From Sphingopyxis microcysteis (GTDB lineage: Bacteria; Pseudomonadota; Alphaproteobacteria; Sphingomonadales; Sphingomonadaceae): DNA of 64,000 bases. The first letter of the stretch is position 1; every line of letters begins with the position of its first letter. The position numbers and the translations under genes are program-made. Positions 54,736 through 63,477 of the stretch are shown here, one piece after another. The stretch lies in assembly GCF_012274265.1 (NCBI RefSeq), contig NZ_JAANYY010000002.1, positions 992,001 to 1,056,000 of the forward strand, in the 5' to 3' direction. The notes under the pieces were generated by a model. That model ran no database searches, had not been told where the DNA came from, and saw only the letters and a program-made list of their open reading frames with translations.

Positions 54736-54990
54736 ACAAAAATTGACCGTCCGCTCCCCACCCCAAAACAGACATCACCTCCAAAAAGGCCTTTCCTACA
54801 TTATTCGACTATGTCAGCCTTCATTCGTCTGACGCTTCTGACGGATCAAGTCGTCGCTCGCAGTCGGCAGGGACGGTTTACTTCGGGTCGCCACTAGCAG
54901 AGCAGCGGGTCCGCATCGCGGTGCGCACAAGGCTGAACTTTCCTGAACTTTGGGCCGGGTGACGAAGGTCAGCGCCCCACCCATCGCAGC
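54736..54990. other. Intergenic DNA with no recognised feature
   Basis: 255 bases between the repeats and apt. Base composition is less GC-rich than the surroundings (ACATTATTCGACTATGTCAG). I see no coding frame with family character, no tRNA and no terminator. A short direct repeat, CTGAACTTTCCTGAACTTTG, is at 54932-54951. Confidence 0.5.
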
Positions 54991-55545
54991 CTAATCGCCG
55001 TCAAAGGCAATCAACGTCTCACACCGTAGCCCAGCCGCCGCCAACCGCTCCGAACCGCCCAGATCGGGAAGGTCGATGACGAACAGCGCGGCGACCACCT
55101 CGGCCCCGACGCTACGCATCAAATCCGCCGCCGCCAGGATCGTGCCGCCGGTGGCGAGCAAATCATCGACCAGCACCACGCGATGCCCCGGCATCACCGC
55201 GCCCTCGTGCAGTTCCAGCCGGTCGGTGCCATATTCCAGCGCGTAATCGACCCCGATCGTCACGCCGGGCAGCTTGCCCGCCTTGCGCACGGGAACAAGG
55301 CCCAGCCCCATCGCGGTCGCCATCGCGGCGCCGAACAGAAAGCCGCGCGCCTCGACAGCCACGATCAGGTCGGGACGATGCACGGCCGCGCGCGCAGACA
55401 GGCGGCGCACGCTTTCGGCAAAGCCTGCCGCGTCGCCGATCAGCGTCGTGATGTCGCGAAACTGGATACCCGGCTTCGGGAAATCCGGGATAGTGCGGAC
55501 CAGCGACGCCAGGTCGAGGTCGGGCTGGGGTGGGAGGGCGATCAT
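54991..55545 (-). CDS. apt: Adenine phosphoribosyltransferase
   Basis: 184-aa purine-salvage enzyme converting adenine and PRPP to AMP. The PRPP motif is 'HRVVLVDDLLATGGTILAAA' near residue 124. Family features are 'RTIPDFPKPGIQFRDITTLI' near 17 and 'VAVEARGFLFGAAMA' near 63. It starts 28 bases after the cytochrome c1 gene on the same strand and is probably cotranscribed with petABC. Confidence 0.96.
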   Translation of the reverse strand: MIALPPQPDLDLASLVRTIPDFPKPGIQFRDITTLIGDAAGFAESVRRLSARAAVHRPDLIVAVEARGFLFGAAMATAMGLGLVPVRKAGKLPGVTIGVDYALEYGTDRLELHEGAVMPGHRVVLVDDLLATGGTILAAADLMRSVGAEVVAALFVIDLPDLGGSERLAAAGLRCETLIAFDGD

Positions 55546-55573
55546 GCGGTCACAATCGCCCTGCCCCTTGTCC

Positions 55574-56383
55574 TCAATGCATCTTGTCGGCCCAGATGTT
55601 GCGGTACGACAGATAGGCGAGAACCGTGAAGATCAGAAGGAAGAAGAACACGGCCCAACCCACCTGCACGCGCTTCACCAGCTTCGGCTCGGCGGTCCAG
55701 ACGAGGAACGCGGTCACGTCCTTGGCCATCTGGTCGACGCTGGCCTTGGTGCCGTCGGCGTAGGTCACCTGCCCGTCGGCGAGCGGCTTGGCCATCGCGA
55801 GGTTCAGGTTCGGGAAATAAGGGTTGTAATGAAGCCCGGTACCCGGCTTCAGCTCGGCGGGCAGGTTCGCCGGCGGGTTCTGATAGCCGGTCAGCAGCGA
55901 ATAGATATAATCCTTGCCGCCTTCGCGCGCCTTGGTGATCAGCGACAGATCGGGCGGGATCGCATTGTTGTTCGCCGCGCGTGCCGCCACATCATTGGCA
56001 TAGGGTGCCGGGAAATGATCCGACGGCAAGCCATCGCGCGTCGCGACTTCGCCGGTGTCGGGATTGACCGACGGAACCTGGAAGCCCTTGGCAAAGGTCT
56101 TCACCTGGCCTTCGGTATAACCCAGATCCTGAATGTTGCGGAACGCAACGAGGTTCAGGCTGTGGCAGGCCGAGCAGACCTCCTTGTACACCTGCATCCC
56201 GCGCTGCAACTGCGCCTTGTCCCAATGGGGTACCAGGCCGTCGCTCGCCAGTTTCACATGGCGAGGATGCTTGACGAACGAATAAGCCACATTGGGCTCA
56301 TTCTTGAGCGGCGTCGTGAAAATCGCGAGCACCAGCGCGGTAATAAAACCGAGGCCGACGAGAAATCCGAGCGGGCGAACCAT
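55574..56383 (-). CDS. petC: Cytochrome c1 (bc1 complex)
   Basis: 269-aa haem protein of complex III. Haem attachment is at 'CSACHSL' near residue 70, an uncleaved or signal-type N-terminal helix is 'PLGFLVGLGFITALVLAIFT', and a C-terminal anchor is 'VGWAVFFFLLIFTVLAYLSY'. 'IPPDLSLITKAREGGKDYIY' is typical of cytochrome c1. The Met ligand probably lies in 'LNLAMAKPLADG'. The ATG at 56383 is chosen from family length. It is downstream of petB in petABC. Confidence 0.95.
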   Translation of the reverse strand: MVRPLGFLVGLGFITALVLAIFTTPLKNEPNVAYSFVKHPRHVKLASDGLVPHWDKAQLQRGMQVYKEVCSACHSLNLVAFRNIQDLGYTEGQVKTFAKGFQVPSVNPDTGEVATRDGLPSDHFPAPYANDVAARAANNNAIPPDLSLITKAREGGKDYIYSLLTGYQNPPANLPAELKPGTGLHYNPYFPNLNLAMAKPLADGQVTYADGTKASVDQMAKDVTAFLVWTAEPKLVKRVQVGWAVFFFLLIFTVLAYLSYRNIWADKMH

Positions 56384-56414
56384 GGCTGTATCAGCTCCTG
56401 TTAAAGTCTGGCGC

Positions 56415-57701
56415 TCAGGCCGCTGCCGGACCCGACGCGGCGTCGGGGGCATGTTTGGCAAGAACCGCTTCGGTGATCGAATTCGGCATCGGCAACGGAC
56501 GTTCGATCCGCGAAACGATGGGCAGAATGACCAGGAAGTGGGCGAAGTAGTAGATGGCGCCCAGCTGGCTGAGGATCACCCACGGCTGTTCGGCGGGCTG
56601 CATGCCGCACCAGCCGAGCAGCAGCACGTCGGCGACGAGCACCCAGAAGAAGATGCGGTACAGCGGGCGATAGGTCGACGACTTCACCGGCGAGCTGTCC
56701 AGCCAGGGCAGGAAGAACAGGAGCGCGATCGATGCGAACATCGCGATGACGCCCCACAGCTTCGCGTCGATCCACAGGAAGTTGAAGGTGAAGGCCTTCA
56801 AAATCGCGTAGAAGGGCAGGAAATACCATTCGGGAACGATATGCGCCGGGGTCGACAGCGAGTTAGCCGGGATATAATTGTCGGCATGACCCAGCATATT
56901 CGGGCTGAAGAAGGTCAGCGCGACGAACACCAGCAGGAATACGCCGAGCCCGAAACCATCCTTCGCGGTGTAATAGGGGTGGAACGGGACGGTGTCCTGT
57001 TCGTCCTTCACCTCGATGCCCGTCGGATTGTTCGACCCCGGTATGTGCAGCGCCCAGATGTGCAGGATGATGACACCCAGGATCACAAACGGCAGCAGAT
57101 AGTGGAGCGAGAAGAAGCGGTTCAGCGTCGCATTGTCGGGGACGAAGCCGCCGAGCAGCCACTGACGCACCGGCTCGCCGACGAGCGGAATAGCCGAGAA
57201 GAAGCCGGTGATCACCTGCGCGCCCCAGAAGCTCATCTGGCCCCACGGCAGCACATAGCCCATGAAGGCGGTCGCCATCATGAGGAGGAAGATCACGACC
57301 CCGAGCAGCCACACCATTTCGCGCGGCGCCTTGTACGAACCGTAATAAAGACCGCGGAAGATGTGCAGATAGACGACGATGAAGAACATGCTCGCGCCGT
57401 TCATATGCGCATAGCGGATGAACCAGCCGGCGTTCACGTCGCGCATGATATGCTCGACCGAATTGAATGCGACGCCGGTGTTGGCGGCGTAGTGCATCGC
57501 CAACACGATGCCGGTGATGATCTGGATCATCAGCGCGGCGCCCGCGAGGACGCCGAAGTTCCAGAAATAGTTGAGGTTGCGCGGGACGGGATAGCCGGGA
57601 CCGGTGGCGTTATAGACCAGACGCGGAATCGGCAGCTTCTCGTCCATCCACTTCATCAGCGGATGCTTCGGTTCATAGGGTTTGGCCCAGGGAAAGCTCA
57701 T
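56415..57701 (-). CDS. petB: Cytochrome b (bc1 complex)
   Basis: 428-aa membrane subunit with eight helices and two b haems. The paired histidines are in '[20 protein letters not shown]' and '[19 protein letters not shown]'-type helix II, and in helix IV '[20 protein letters not shown]'. The Qo-site PEWY motif appears as '[18 protein letters not shown]'. The C-terminus has a short Ala/Pro-rich tail. It starts 13 bases after petA. Confidence 0.96.
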   Translation of the reverse strand: MSFPWAKPYEPKHPLMKWMDEKLPIPRLVYNATGPGYPVPRNLNYFWNFGVLAGAALMIQIITGIVLAMHYAANTGVAFNSVEHIMRDVNAGWFIRYAHMNGASMFFIVVYLHIFRGLYYGSYKAPREMVWLLGVVIFLLMMATAFMGYVLPWGQMSFWGAQVITGFFSAIPLVGEPVRQWLLGGFVPDNATLNRFFSLHYLLPFVILGVIILHIWALHIPGSNNPTGIEVKDEQDTVPFHPYYTAKDGFGLGVFLLVFVALTFFSPNMLGHADNYIPANSLSTPAHIVPEWYFLPFYAILKAFTFNFLWIDAKLWGVIAMFASIALLFFLPWLDSSPVKSSTYRPLYRIFFWVLVADVLLLGWCGMQPAEQPWVILSQLGAIYYFAHFLVILPIVSRIERPLPMPNSITEAVLAKHAPDAASGPAAA

Positions 57702-57714
57702 CTTATCTCGCTCC

Positions 57715-58272
57715 TCAGCCGATCGTCACGACAGTGTCGCTGGTAAATTCATAAGGCGGCACCACCAGATTGGTCGGCGCCGGGCCTTTGCGGATGCGCG
57801 CCGCGGTGTCGTAGTGCGAACCGTGGCACGGGCAAAAATAGCCGCCGAAATCGCCCTTGTTCTCGCCTTCCGCCGCACCAAGCGGCACACAGCCGAGGTG
57901 GGTACAAACGCCAAGGGTGATCAGCCAGTTTTCCTTGCCGGGCTTGGTACGCTCATCGATCGTCTGCGGATCGCGCAGATCGCTGAGCGGCACCGCCTTG
58001 GCTTCGGCGATTTCCTTTTCGACCAGGTTGCGGACAAAGACCGGCTGCTTGCGCCAGCTGGTCTTGATTGCCTGACCGGGCTGGATAGCCGAAATATCGA
58101 TCTCGGTGGTCGACAGCGCGAGAACGTCGGCCGACGGATTCATCTGGTTAACCAGCGGCAGCACGACCGCCACCGCGCCAACCCCGGCGAAACTCACTGC
58201 CGCAATATTGATGAAGTCCCGGCGACGCACGCCATCTTCGATGCCGGCATTGAGTTCGGATTCACTGGCCAT
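57715..58272 (-). CDS. petA: Ubiquinol-cytochrome c reductase iron-sulfur subunit (Rieske)
   Basis: 185-aa Rieske protein. The N-terminus has a twin-arginine-like signal ([20 protein letters not shown]) that anchors it through an uncleaved helix. The 2Fe-2S ligands are in 'CTHLGCVP' and 'CPCHGSHYD'. The ATG at 58272 is used because the upstream frame is not family-like. First gene of petABC-apt. The promoter lies in the 222-base gap shared divergently with trmL. Confidence 0.96.
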   Translation of the reverse strand: MASESELNAGIEDGVRRRDFINIAAVSFAGVGAVAVVLPLVNQMNPSADVLALSTTEIDISAIQPGQAIKTSWRKQPVFVRNLVEKEIAEAKAVPLSDLRDPQTIDERTKPGKENWLITLGVCTHLGCVPLGAAEGENKGDFGGYFCPCHGSHYDTAARIRKGPAPTNLVVPPYEFTSDTVVTIG

Positions 58273-58494
58273 TCGACTGCCCTTGCATGGGTGAACTGAC
58301 AAAGTTCTCGGAAAGTCGGGCCGCCCCGCGACGCGCGCACAAAATGGCACGCCCCGGCGGCCCCTCCGGGAATTGCGGGCCTGATAGCCGCACATCCGGG
58401 GCTTGCCAACAGGCAATTTCCCCTTCTTTGACCGATGTATGACGCCGCCGCGAAAGCCCTCGATTCCGCACCGGCGCGCGGCTAAGGGCTAGCC

Positions 58495-58953
58495 ATGGAA
58501 ATCGCCCTGTTTCAGCCGGATATTGCGGGCAATGTCGGCACCACACTGCGCACCGCCGCCTGCTTTGGCGTTCCCGCGCATATCATTGAACCGTGCGGAT
58601 TTCCCTTCTCCGACAGCGCATTGAAACGCGCCGGGATGGATTATGCGGTACGCGCCAACGTCCGCCGCCACGCCGACTGGCGCGATTTTCAAAGCTGGGC
58701 GGCGGCCGCCGACCACCGGCTGGTGCTGCTGACCACCGCGGGCGCAACGCCCCTGCCCGACTTCGCCTTTTCGTCCGCAGACGTGCTGCTGCTCGGTGCC
58801 GAATCTTCGGGTGTCCCGCCCCATGTCCATGATACCGCGGCGGCGCGGGTCGCGATTCCGATGCAGGCGGGCTTTCGATCCTTGAATGTCGCGGTCGCGG
58901 CTGGCATCGCGCTCGCCGAAGCGCTCAGGCAAACGAAAGGCTTTCCGGCATGA
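58495..58953 (+). CDS. trmL: tRNA (cytidine/uridine-34-2'-O)-methyltransferase TrmL
   Basis: 152-aa SPOUT methyltransferase that modifies the wobble base of tRNA-Leu. Knot motifs are 'ALFQPDIAGNVGTTLRTAAC' at the N-terminus, 'DVLLLGAESSGVPPHVHDTA' near residue 95 and 'VAIPMQAGFRSLNVAVAAGI' near 118. Its stop overlaps the hemF ATG (ATGA), so it is cotranscribed with hemF. Confidence 0.93.
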   Translation: MEIALFQPDIAGNVGTTLRTAACFGVPAHIIEPCGFPFSDSALKRAGMDYAVRANVRRHADWRDFQSWAAAADHRLVLLTTAGATPLPDFAFSSADVLLLGAESSGVPPHVHDTAAARVAIPMQAGFRSLNVAVAAGIALAEALRQTKGFPA

Positions 58954-59810
58954 TCACGCTCGATCCACAGCAGCAAACAGCGCGCGACTGGTTCGAATCG
59001 CTGCGCGACCGAATCTGCGCCGAATTCGAAAGCATCGAGGCCGAGGCAGGCAGCGACGCGCGCTTTGCCTACACCCCGTGGGACCGTGAAGCCGTGGGGA
59101 TCGCCTCCGGCGAAGGCGGTGGCGGCGTGCGCGGGGTGATGACGGGCAAGGTATTCGAAAAGGTCGGCGTCAACGTCTCGACCGTCGGCGGCCAATTCGC
59201 CCCCGATTTCGCCGCGTCGATCCACGGCGCGGGCGAAGACCCCAGCTTCTTTGCCACCGGGATTAGCCTGGTCGCGCATATGGCGAACCCGCACGCCCCT
59301 GCCGTCCATATGAACACGCGTTTCCTGGTCACGACGAAGCGCTGGTTCGGCGGTGGCGCCGACCTCAACCCGCCGATTCCGTATCAGGAGGACACCGACG
59401 CCTTTCATGCACGGCTGCGCGCGGCGTGCACGCCCTTCGGCCCCGACGTCTATGAACGCTATGCCAAATGGGCCGAGGATTATTTCTATATCCCGCACCG
59501 CGGCGTCCACCGCGGGGTCGGCGGCATCTTCTACGATCATCTGGAATGCGGCGACGACGCCGAATTCGATCGCAACTTTCAGCTGACGAAGGCCGTCGGC
59601 GAGGCGTTTCTCGATATTTTCCCTCAAATCGTGCGGCGCCGTATGGGCCTGCCCTTTACCGAGGCCGAGCGCGACGCGCAGCTGATCTGGCGCGGCCGCT
59701 ACGCCGAATTCAACCTCGTCTATGATCGCGGCACCCTGTTCGGGCTTAAGACCGGCGGCAATATCGACGCGATCCTGATGAGCCTGCCCCCGCTCGCCAA
59801 ATGGAGCTGA
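58950..59810 (+). CDS. hemF: Oxygen-dependent coproporphyrinogen III oxidase
   Basis: 286-aa aerobic haem-biosynthesis enzyme. Conserved blocks are 'GVRGVMTGKVFEKVGVNVST', 'HMANPHAPAVHMNTRFLVTT', 'RWFGGGADLNPPIPYQEDTD', 'HRGVGGIFYDHLECGDDAEF' and 'GRYAEFNLVYDRGTLFGLKT'. It is coupled to trmL. Placement beside the bc1 genes may be relevant because haem is needed for cytochromes b and c1, but the transcripts are divergent. Confidence 0.97.
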   Translation: MITLDPQQQTARDWFESLRDRICAEFESIEAEAGSDARFAYTPWDREAVGIASGEGGGGVRGVMTGKVFEKVGVNVSTVGGQFAPDFAASIHGAGEDPSFFATGISLVAHMANPHAPAVHMNTRFLVTTKRWFGGGADLNPPIPYQEDTDAFHARLRAACTPFGPDVYERYAKWAEDYFYIPHRGVHRGVGGIFYDHLECGDDAEFDRNFQLTKAVGEAFLDIFPQIVRRRMGLPFTEAERDAQLIWRGRYAEFNLVYDRGTLFGLKTGGNIDAILMSLPPLAKWS

Positions 59811-59814
59811 AATA

Positions 59815-59844
59815 GCAAAAGGGCGCCCCGTCGCCGGAGCGCCC
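59815..59844 (-). terminator. Terminator for the leftward membrane-protein genes
   Basis: Read leftward, GGGCGCTCCGGCGACGGGGC and the following GCCC form a GGGCGC/GCGCCC stem with a T4 tail (AAAA at 59817-59820 on the plus strand). It sits between convergent hemF and the membrane protein gene and may weakly stop hemF transcripts too. Confidence 0.7.
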
Positions 59845-59865
59845 CTCGCTGACCAATTCTCGGGA

Positions 59866-60738
59866 TCAGGCGAAAACGTCACCCGCCGCGCGCGGCGTGA
59901 TCGCACGGTAAATGCCCACCGGCATCGAAAATGAAAACATCATGATCGGCAGATAGACCATCGCCGCCATCACGATCATCGTCAGCATCGCACCGAATGC
60001 CGAGCCCCCCAGGATTGCCCCCAGAATGCCGCCGAAAATCAGGCTGGCGACGAACAGATAGGCGAGCATGCCAAGCGCAAAGAGCAGGTAAAAACCGACG
60101 ATCTTCCACTGCGACGCGCCGGTGATCCGCCACGATTCGGCAAAGCCGGTGACGGGATTGCGCGTCAGCCGATCGGCCATGACCGGTCCGGCCACCGAAA
60201 CCCGCGACTGGATCCACAGCATGAACACCAGAACGCCGACGTAGAGCAGCAGCATCACGAAGATTGCGCCGCCGCCGACCGCGCCCGATGCCAGGGCGTC
60301 GGGTGACATCGCACCCATGCCGCCCAGCGCCGCGCCAAAAACCAACGCGAAGATCAGCATGACCACGAAGATCACGATATAGGCAGCGATCATCACGACG
60401 AACATGCCAAAGGCAAACGCCGGCCCGGCCTGAAACGCCCACGCAAAATTGGGTGCTTCACCGGGATGCATCCCGCCGCGCCAGATCAACATGCAGACGC
60501 CGTAAAGAATGACCGAAGCGATGAGGGCAAAGAGGAAAATCTTGCCGATCGCACCAAAGGCCACTGACGGATCGGCAGGCGACATCGCCATCGCGGTAAA
60601 GGTCGAACCGAGGAACAGGAACCCGAGCAAACCGACGGCGACCAGTGCGCCGCCAACCCACATCAGCATCTGCATCCAATTGGCCTTCAGAAACGCAAAG
60701 GTTTCCGAAAAGGCCGCCCCTATGCTCATCTTTATCAT
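59866..60738 (-). CDS. Polytopic membrane protein of unknown function, paralogue A
   Basis: 290-aa inner-membrane protein with about six helices, rich in Met, Gly and Ala. A cytoplasmic-looking loop, 'RNPVTGFAESWRITGASQWK', matches a loop of the upstream paralogue. The C-terminus 'YRAITPRAAGDVFA' also matches its neighbour (YRQLA...DVFQ). It distantly resembles the glycerophosphodiester phosphodiesterase membrane domain/YciC-type family. The ATG at 60738 (MIKMSIGAAF) aligns with the paralogue start. Confidence 0.75.
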   Translation of the reverse strand: MIKMSIGAAFSETFAFLKANWMQMLMWVGGALVAVGLLGFLFLGSTFTAMAMSPADPSVAFGAIGKIFLFALIASVILYGVCMLIWRGGMHPGEAPNFAWAFQAGPAFAFGMFVVMIAAYIVIFVVMLIFALVFGAALGGMGAMSPDALASGAVGGGAIFVMLLLYVGVLVFMLWIQSRVSVAGPVMADRLTRNPVTGFAESWRITGASQWKIVGFYLLFALGMLAYLFVASLIFGGILGAILGGSAFGAMLTMIVMAAMVYLPIMMFSFSMPVGIYRAITPRAAGDVFA

Positions 60739-60808
60739 GTCACTTCCCCCGTTGTTGAACCCCATTCCCCAAATCGTTCATCCTGAAGCGTTGCTGTGCC
60801 GATGCCTT

Positions 60809-61555
60809 TTACTGGAACACGTCGCTCGACGATCGCACAGCAAGCTGGCGATACGCCGCCGCCGAAATCGCCACCGACACGAGGCTACCGAGCGCGCCGA
60901 AACCCGCTTCGATCACTCCGCCCAACATGCGGCCGATGCCATCGCCCGTCCCGGCAATGGCGCCGACAACCAGCCCGACGATCATCGCGGCGATGAAAAT
61001 CACGATGGTGACTAGAAACAGGAAAAAGAAGATCGCCCAGCCGTTGTTCCGCGTGAGTTCCCAACTGGTCTTCAGCGCCTCGAACGGGTTGTACAGGCTG
61101 CGATCGGCGACGCTGGGCGCCGCCAGCGTCAAGCGCCCGACCAGATACAGGCCCGGAATGATCAGCAGGATCAGCCCGAAACCGATCGCGAGGCCCGACA
61201 ATATTTGCACCGCGAGCAAGGTCGGAAAGAACATCAGCCCGAATGTCAGCGCCTCGCCGACACTGATCCCTCCGCGCGCGAGCCACAGCCGCAGAATCGC
61301 CGCCGATCCGATGATCGTGGTGAGCGCGACGATGATCTGGCCGGGGATCAGCTGCCGAAACGTCTCCTGCAACGCCGCCATCGACTGCTCGACGCTCGCC
61401 CCCGCGGGCGGCTCGATCGGTACCGGGCCGAACCAGGCGACCGCCAGCGCGGGCAGGAAGAAGAACACCCCTGCGATTGCACCTATCAAGGCAGGATGCG
61501 ATTTCAGCAATTGGATGCTGTCTTCCCACGCCGCACCCATGTCGAATTTTACCAT
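60809..61555 (-). CDS. Polytopic membrane protein of unknown function, paralogue B
   Basis: 248-aa protein with about six helices. The N-terminus 'MVKFDMGAAWEDSIQLLKSH' and the loop 'YNPFEALKTSWELTRNNGWA' align with paralogue A (NP, SW, T and W conserved at the same spacing). The GDPD-membrane/YciC-like assignment is tentative. It lies 70 bases upstream of paralogue A on the same strand, so the pair probably arose by tandem duplication and is cotranscribed. Confidence 0.75.
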   Translation of the reverse strand: MVKFDMGAAWEDSIQLLKSHPALIGAIAGVFFFLPALAVAWFGPVPIEPPAGASVEQSMAALQETFRQLIPGQIIVALTTIIGSAAILRLWLARGGISVGEALTFGLMFFPTLLAVQILSGLAIGFGLILLIIPGLYLVGRLTLAAPSVADRSLYNPFEALKTSWELTRNNGWAIFFFLFLVTIVIFIAAMIVGLVVGAIAGTGDGIGRMLGGVIEAGFGALGSLVSVAISAAAYRQLAVRSSSDVFQ

Positions 61556-61687
61556 TGATACCCCGTCATTTTCTGGATCCCCGATTGCCTGCGAAGGTGA
61601 CGCCGTTCGCCGCGTCTGTCCAGCCCTGTCGGCGATCTGCGCACAGAGCCTTGCGCGGCGGGGCGCAGCGAGGCAGGAAGCGCCGCA

Positions 61688-62341
61688 ATGACCCGTCTGC
61701 CATCCCCCGAATGGACCCTGTCAACTGGGCTGACCGACTATGCCGCCGCGCTTGCCGACATGGAAGCGCGCGCCGCCGCCATTCACGCGGGCGAAGCGGG
61801 CGAACGGATCTGGCTGCTCGAACATCCGCCGCTTTACACCGCGGGAACCAGCGCCGATCCCGCCGAATTGCTCGACCCGCGCTTTCCCGTCTATGACGCG
61901 GGCCGCGGCGGACGTTACACCTATCACGGCCCCGGCCAGCGCGTCGGTTATGTCCAGCTCGACCTGACGCGGCGCGGCCGCGACGTACGCGCTTATGTGT
62001 CGGCGCTCGAAGGCTGGGTGATCGACGCGCTGGCCTCGCTTGGCGTCGAGGCGCGCCGCGCCGACGGGCGCATCGGCATCTGGACCGACGCGCCCGATGG
62101 CCGCGAGGCCAAGATCGGCGCGATCGGCGTCCGCGTGAAACGCTGGATCACGCTCCACGGCTTTTCGCTCAACGTGTCGCCCGACATGACTCATTTCGGC
62201 GGCATCGTGCCGTGCGGCATCGCCGAATTTCCCGTCACCAGCCTTGCCGAACTCGGCAAAGCGGCGGCGTTCGCCGACGTTGACGCCGCGCTGGCCGACA
62301 CCCTGCCCGCCTTTCTCGACAAGCTTCGGCCGAGCGATTAG
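61688..62341 (+). CDS. lipB: Octanoyltransferase LipB
   Basis: 217-aa enzyme that transfers octanoate from acyl carrier protein to lipoyl domains. The thioester Cys is in '[16 protein letters not shown]' near residue 175 and the catalytic Lys in '[20 protein letters not shown]' near 140. '[20 protein letters not shown]' is the conserved acyl-site block. Its products include lipoyl-E2 proteins such as the BCKDH E2 at 37027. Confidence 0.96.
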   Translation: MTRLPSPEWTLSTGLTDYAAALADMEARAAAIHAGEAGERIWLLEHPPLYTAGTSADPAELLDPRFPVYDAGRGGRYTYHGPGQRVGYVQLDLTRRGRDVRAYVSALEGWVIDALASLGVEARRADGRIGIWTDAPDGREAKIGAIGVRVKRWITLHGFSLNVSPDMTHFGGIVPCGIAEFPVTSLAELGKAAAFADVDAALADTLPAFLDKLRPSD

Positions 62342-62350
62342 GAACGGCGC

Positions 62351-62692
62351 ATGACCCGTACCCTTATCGCCTCGCTCCTGCTCCTGCCCCTCGCCGCCTG
62401 TGGCAGCGGCGACCCCGCGGGCAAATCGACGACCAAGCTCGACGCAGTCGAAGTCCAGCCGGGATCGGTCAGCGATTCGATGATCATCCTCGACGACGCC
62501 AGCACCGACGGCACCGCGGTCGATAACAGCGTCCCCGATGACGGTATCAAGAAGGAAGCGGCGAAGTCGGATGCCGACAGCTCGGACGAAGAAACTGCCG
62601 ACGCGGAAGAGACAGAAAATCCCGACGCCGTCCCGGCTCCCGCCGCGAAAAAGGCCGTCACGACTGACAGTGCGGCAAAGAAGGGCGACTGA
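62351..62692 (+). CDS. Small acidic lipoprotein of unknown function
   Basis: 113-aa protein with a lipoprotein signal ending 'LLLLPLAAC|GSGD' (Cys17). The mature part is low-complexity and rich in Asp, Glu, Ala and Lys, with no recognised domain. It lies 9 bases after lipB and is probably in the same transcript. Disordered lipoproteins of this kind evolve fast, so little can be said about function. Confidence 0.7.
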   Translation: MTRTLIASLLLLPLAACGSGDPAGKSTTKLDAVEVQPGSVSDSMIILDDASTDGTAVDNSVPDDGIKKEAAKSDADSSDEETADAEETENPDAVPAPAAKKAVTTDSAAKKGD

Positions 62693-62722
62693 CGCCTTGA
62701 GCGCAATCATTCCGAATTAGTT

Positions 62723-62800
62723 CGTCATCCCGGCGAAGGCCGGGATCTCGCCGTTGTGTCAGAATGAAGCGATGAGATCCCGGCCTTCGCCGGGATGACG
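62723..62800. repeat. 78-bp double-palindrome repeat, family A copy 4
   Basis: Arms are CGTCATCCCGGCGAAGGCCG plus GGATCTC and its inverse, with a 24-base middle (GCCGTTGTGTCAGAATGAAG and four more). It lies between the convergent lipoprotein and queE genes, the same context as copies 1 and 2. Confidence 0.9.
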
Positions 62801-62840
62801 AAACAAGGAAAGCTGTGTTTCAGCCTCACGCGATCACGCG

Positions 62841-63473
62841 CTAACGAAGCCCCAGGCTCTTGTGCGTCTGGAGCGAAAGCCGCCAGCGCGGATCGGCCAT
62901 CACCAGATCGATGCACCGCTGCACATTATTGGCCGCGTCCGGATCGTCGAGCGGCTGCACGAGCCGATGGGTGAAGTCGAGCGTCACGAGCCGGGCGACA
63001 TCGCTGCCGGGCTGCGGCCAAACCAGCTTCAGCTCATCGCCGCTCGTCTGCACCAATTCGCTGCCCGCCTTGGGGCTGACGCAGATCCAGTCGATGCTGC
63101 GCGGGACCGCAAACGTGCCGTTGGTTTCGATCGCGATCGTGAAGCCGTGCGCGTGGAGCGCATCGATCAATGCCGCATCGACCTGCAACATCGGCTCGCC
63201 GCCGGTCAGTACGACATAGCGGTCCTCGTCCCCCGCCCCCCAGCTTTCGGCGATCACCGCCGCGAGCGCACCGGCGTCGGCATATTTGCCGCCCAATGTC
63301 CCGTCGGTGCCGACAAAATCGGTATCGCAGAACTGGCAGACCGCCTTGGCGCGATCCTGCTCGCGTCCCGTCCACAAATTGCATCCGGCAAAGCGGCAGA
63401 ACACGGCTCGCCGCCCCGCCTGCGCGCCTTCGCCTTGCAGCGTCAGAAAAATCTCTTTGACGGCGTAAGTCAT
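62841..63473 (-). CDS. queE: 7-carboxy-7-deazaguanine synthase
   Basis: 210-aa radical SAM enzyme of queuosine/7-deazaguanine synthesis. The cluster-binding cysteines are spaced C-x14-C-x2-C ('AGCNLWTGREQ' then 'VCQFCDTDF'), the expanded motif typical of many QueE proteins. Other marks are 'IFLTLQGEGAQAGRRAVFCR' at the N-terminus and 'YVVLTGGEPMLQVDAALIDA' near residue 88. It starts 4 bases after queC on the same strand. Confidence 0.95.
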   Translation of the reverse strand: MTYAVKEIFLTLQGEGAQAGRRAVFCRFAGCNLWTGREQDRAKAVCQFCDTDFVGTDGTLGGKYADAGALAAVIAESWGAGDEDRYVVLTGGEPMLQVDAALIDALHAHGFTIAIETNGTFAVPRSIDWICVSPKAGSELVQTSGDELKLVWPQPGSDVARLVTLDFTHRLVQPLDDPDAANNVQRCIDLVMADPRWRLSLQTHKSLGLR

Positions 63474-63477
63474 CGGA

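Noticed and set aside
54736..54990. Possible small gene or RNA in the gap before apt
   Set aside because: No frame with a ribosome binding site and no stable hairpin plus T-run. Left as unassigned intergenic DNA.
14567..62800. CRISPR array from the recurring repeats
   Set aside because: Copies are tens of kilobases apart, single and palindromic. No regularly spaced array or cas gene exists.
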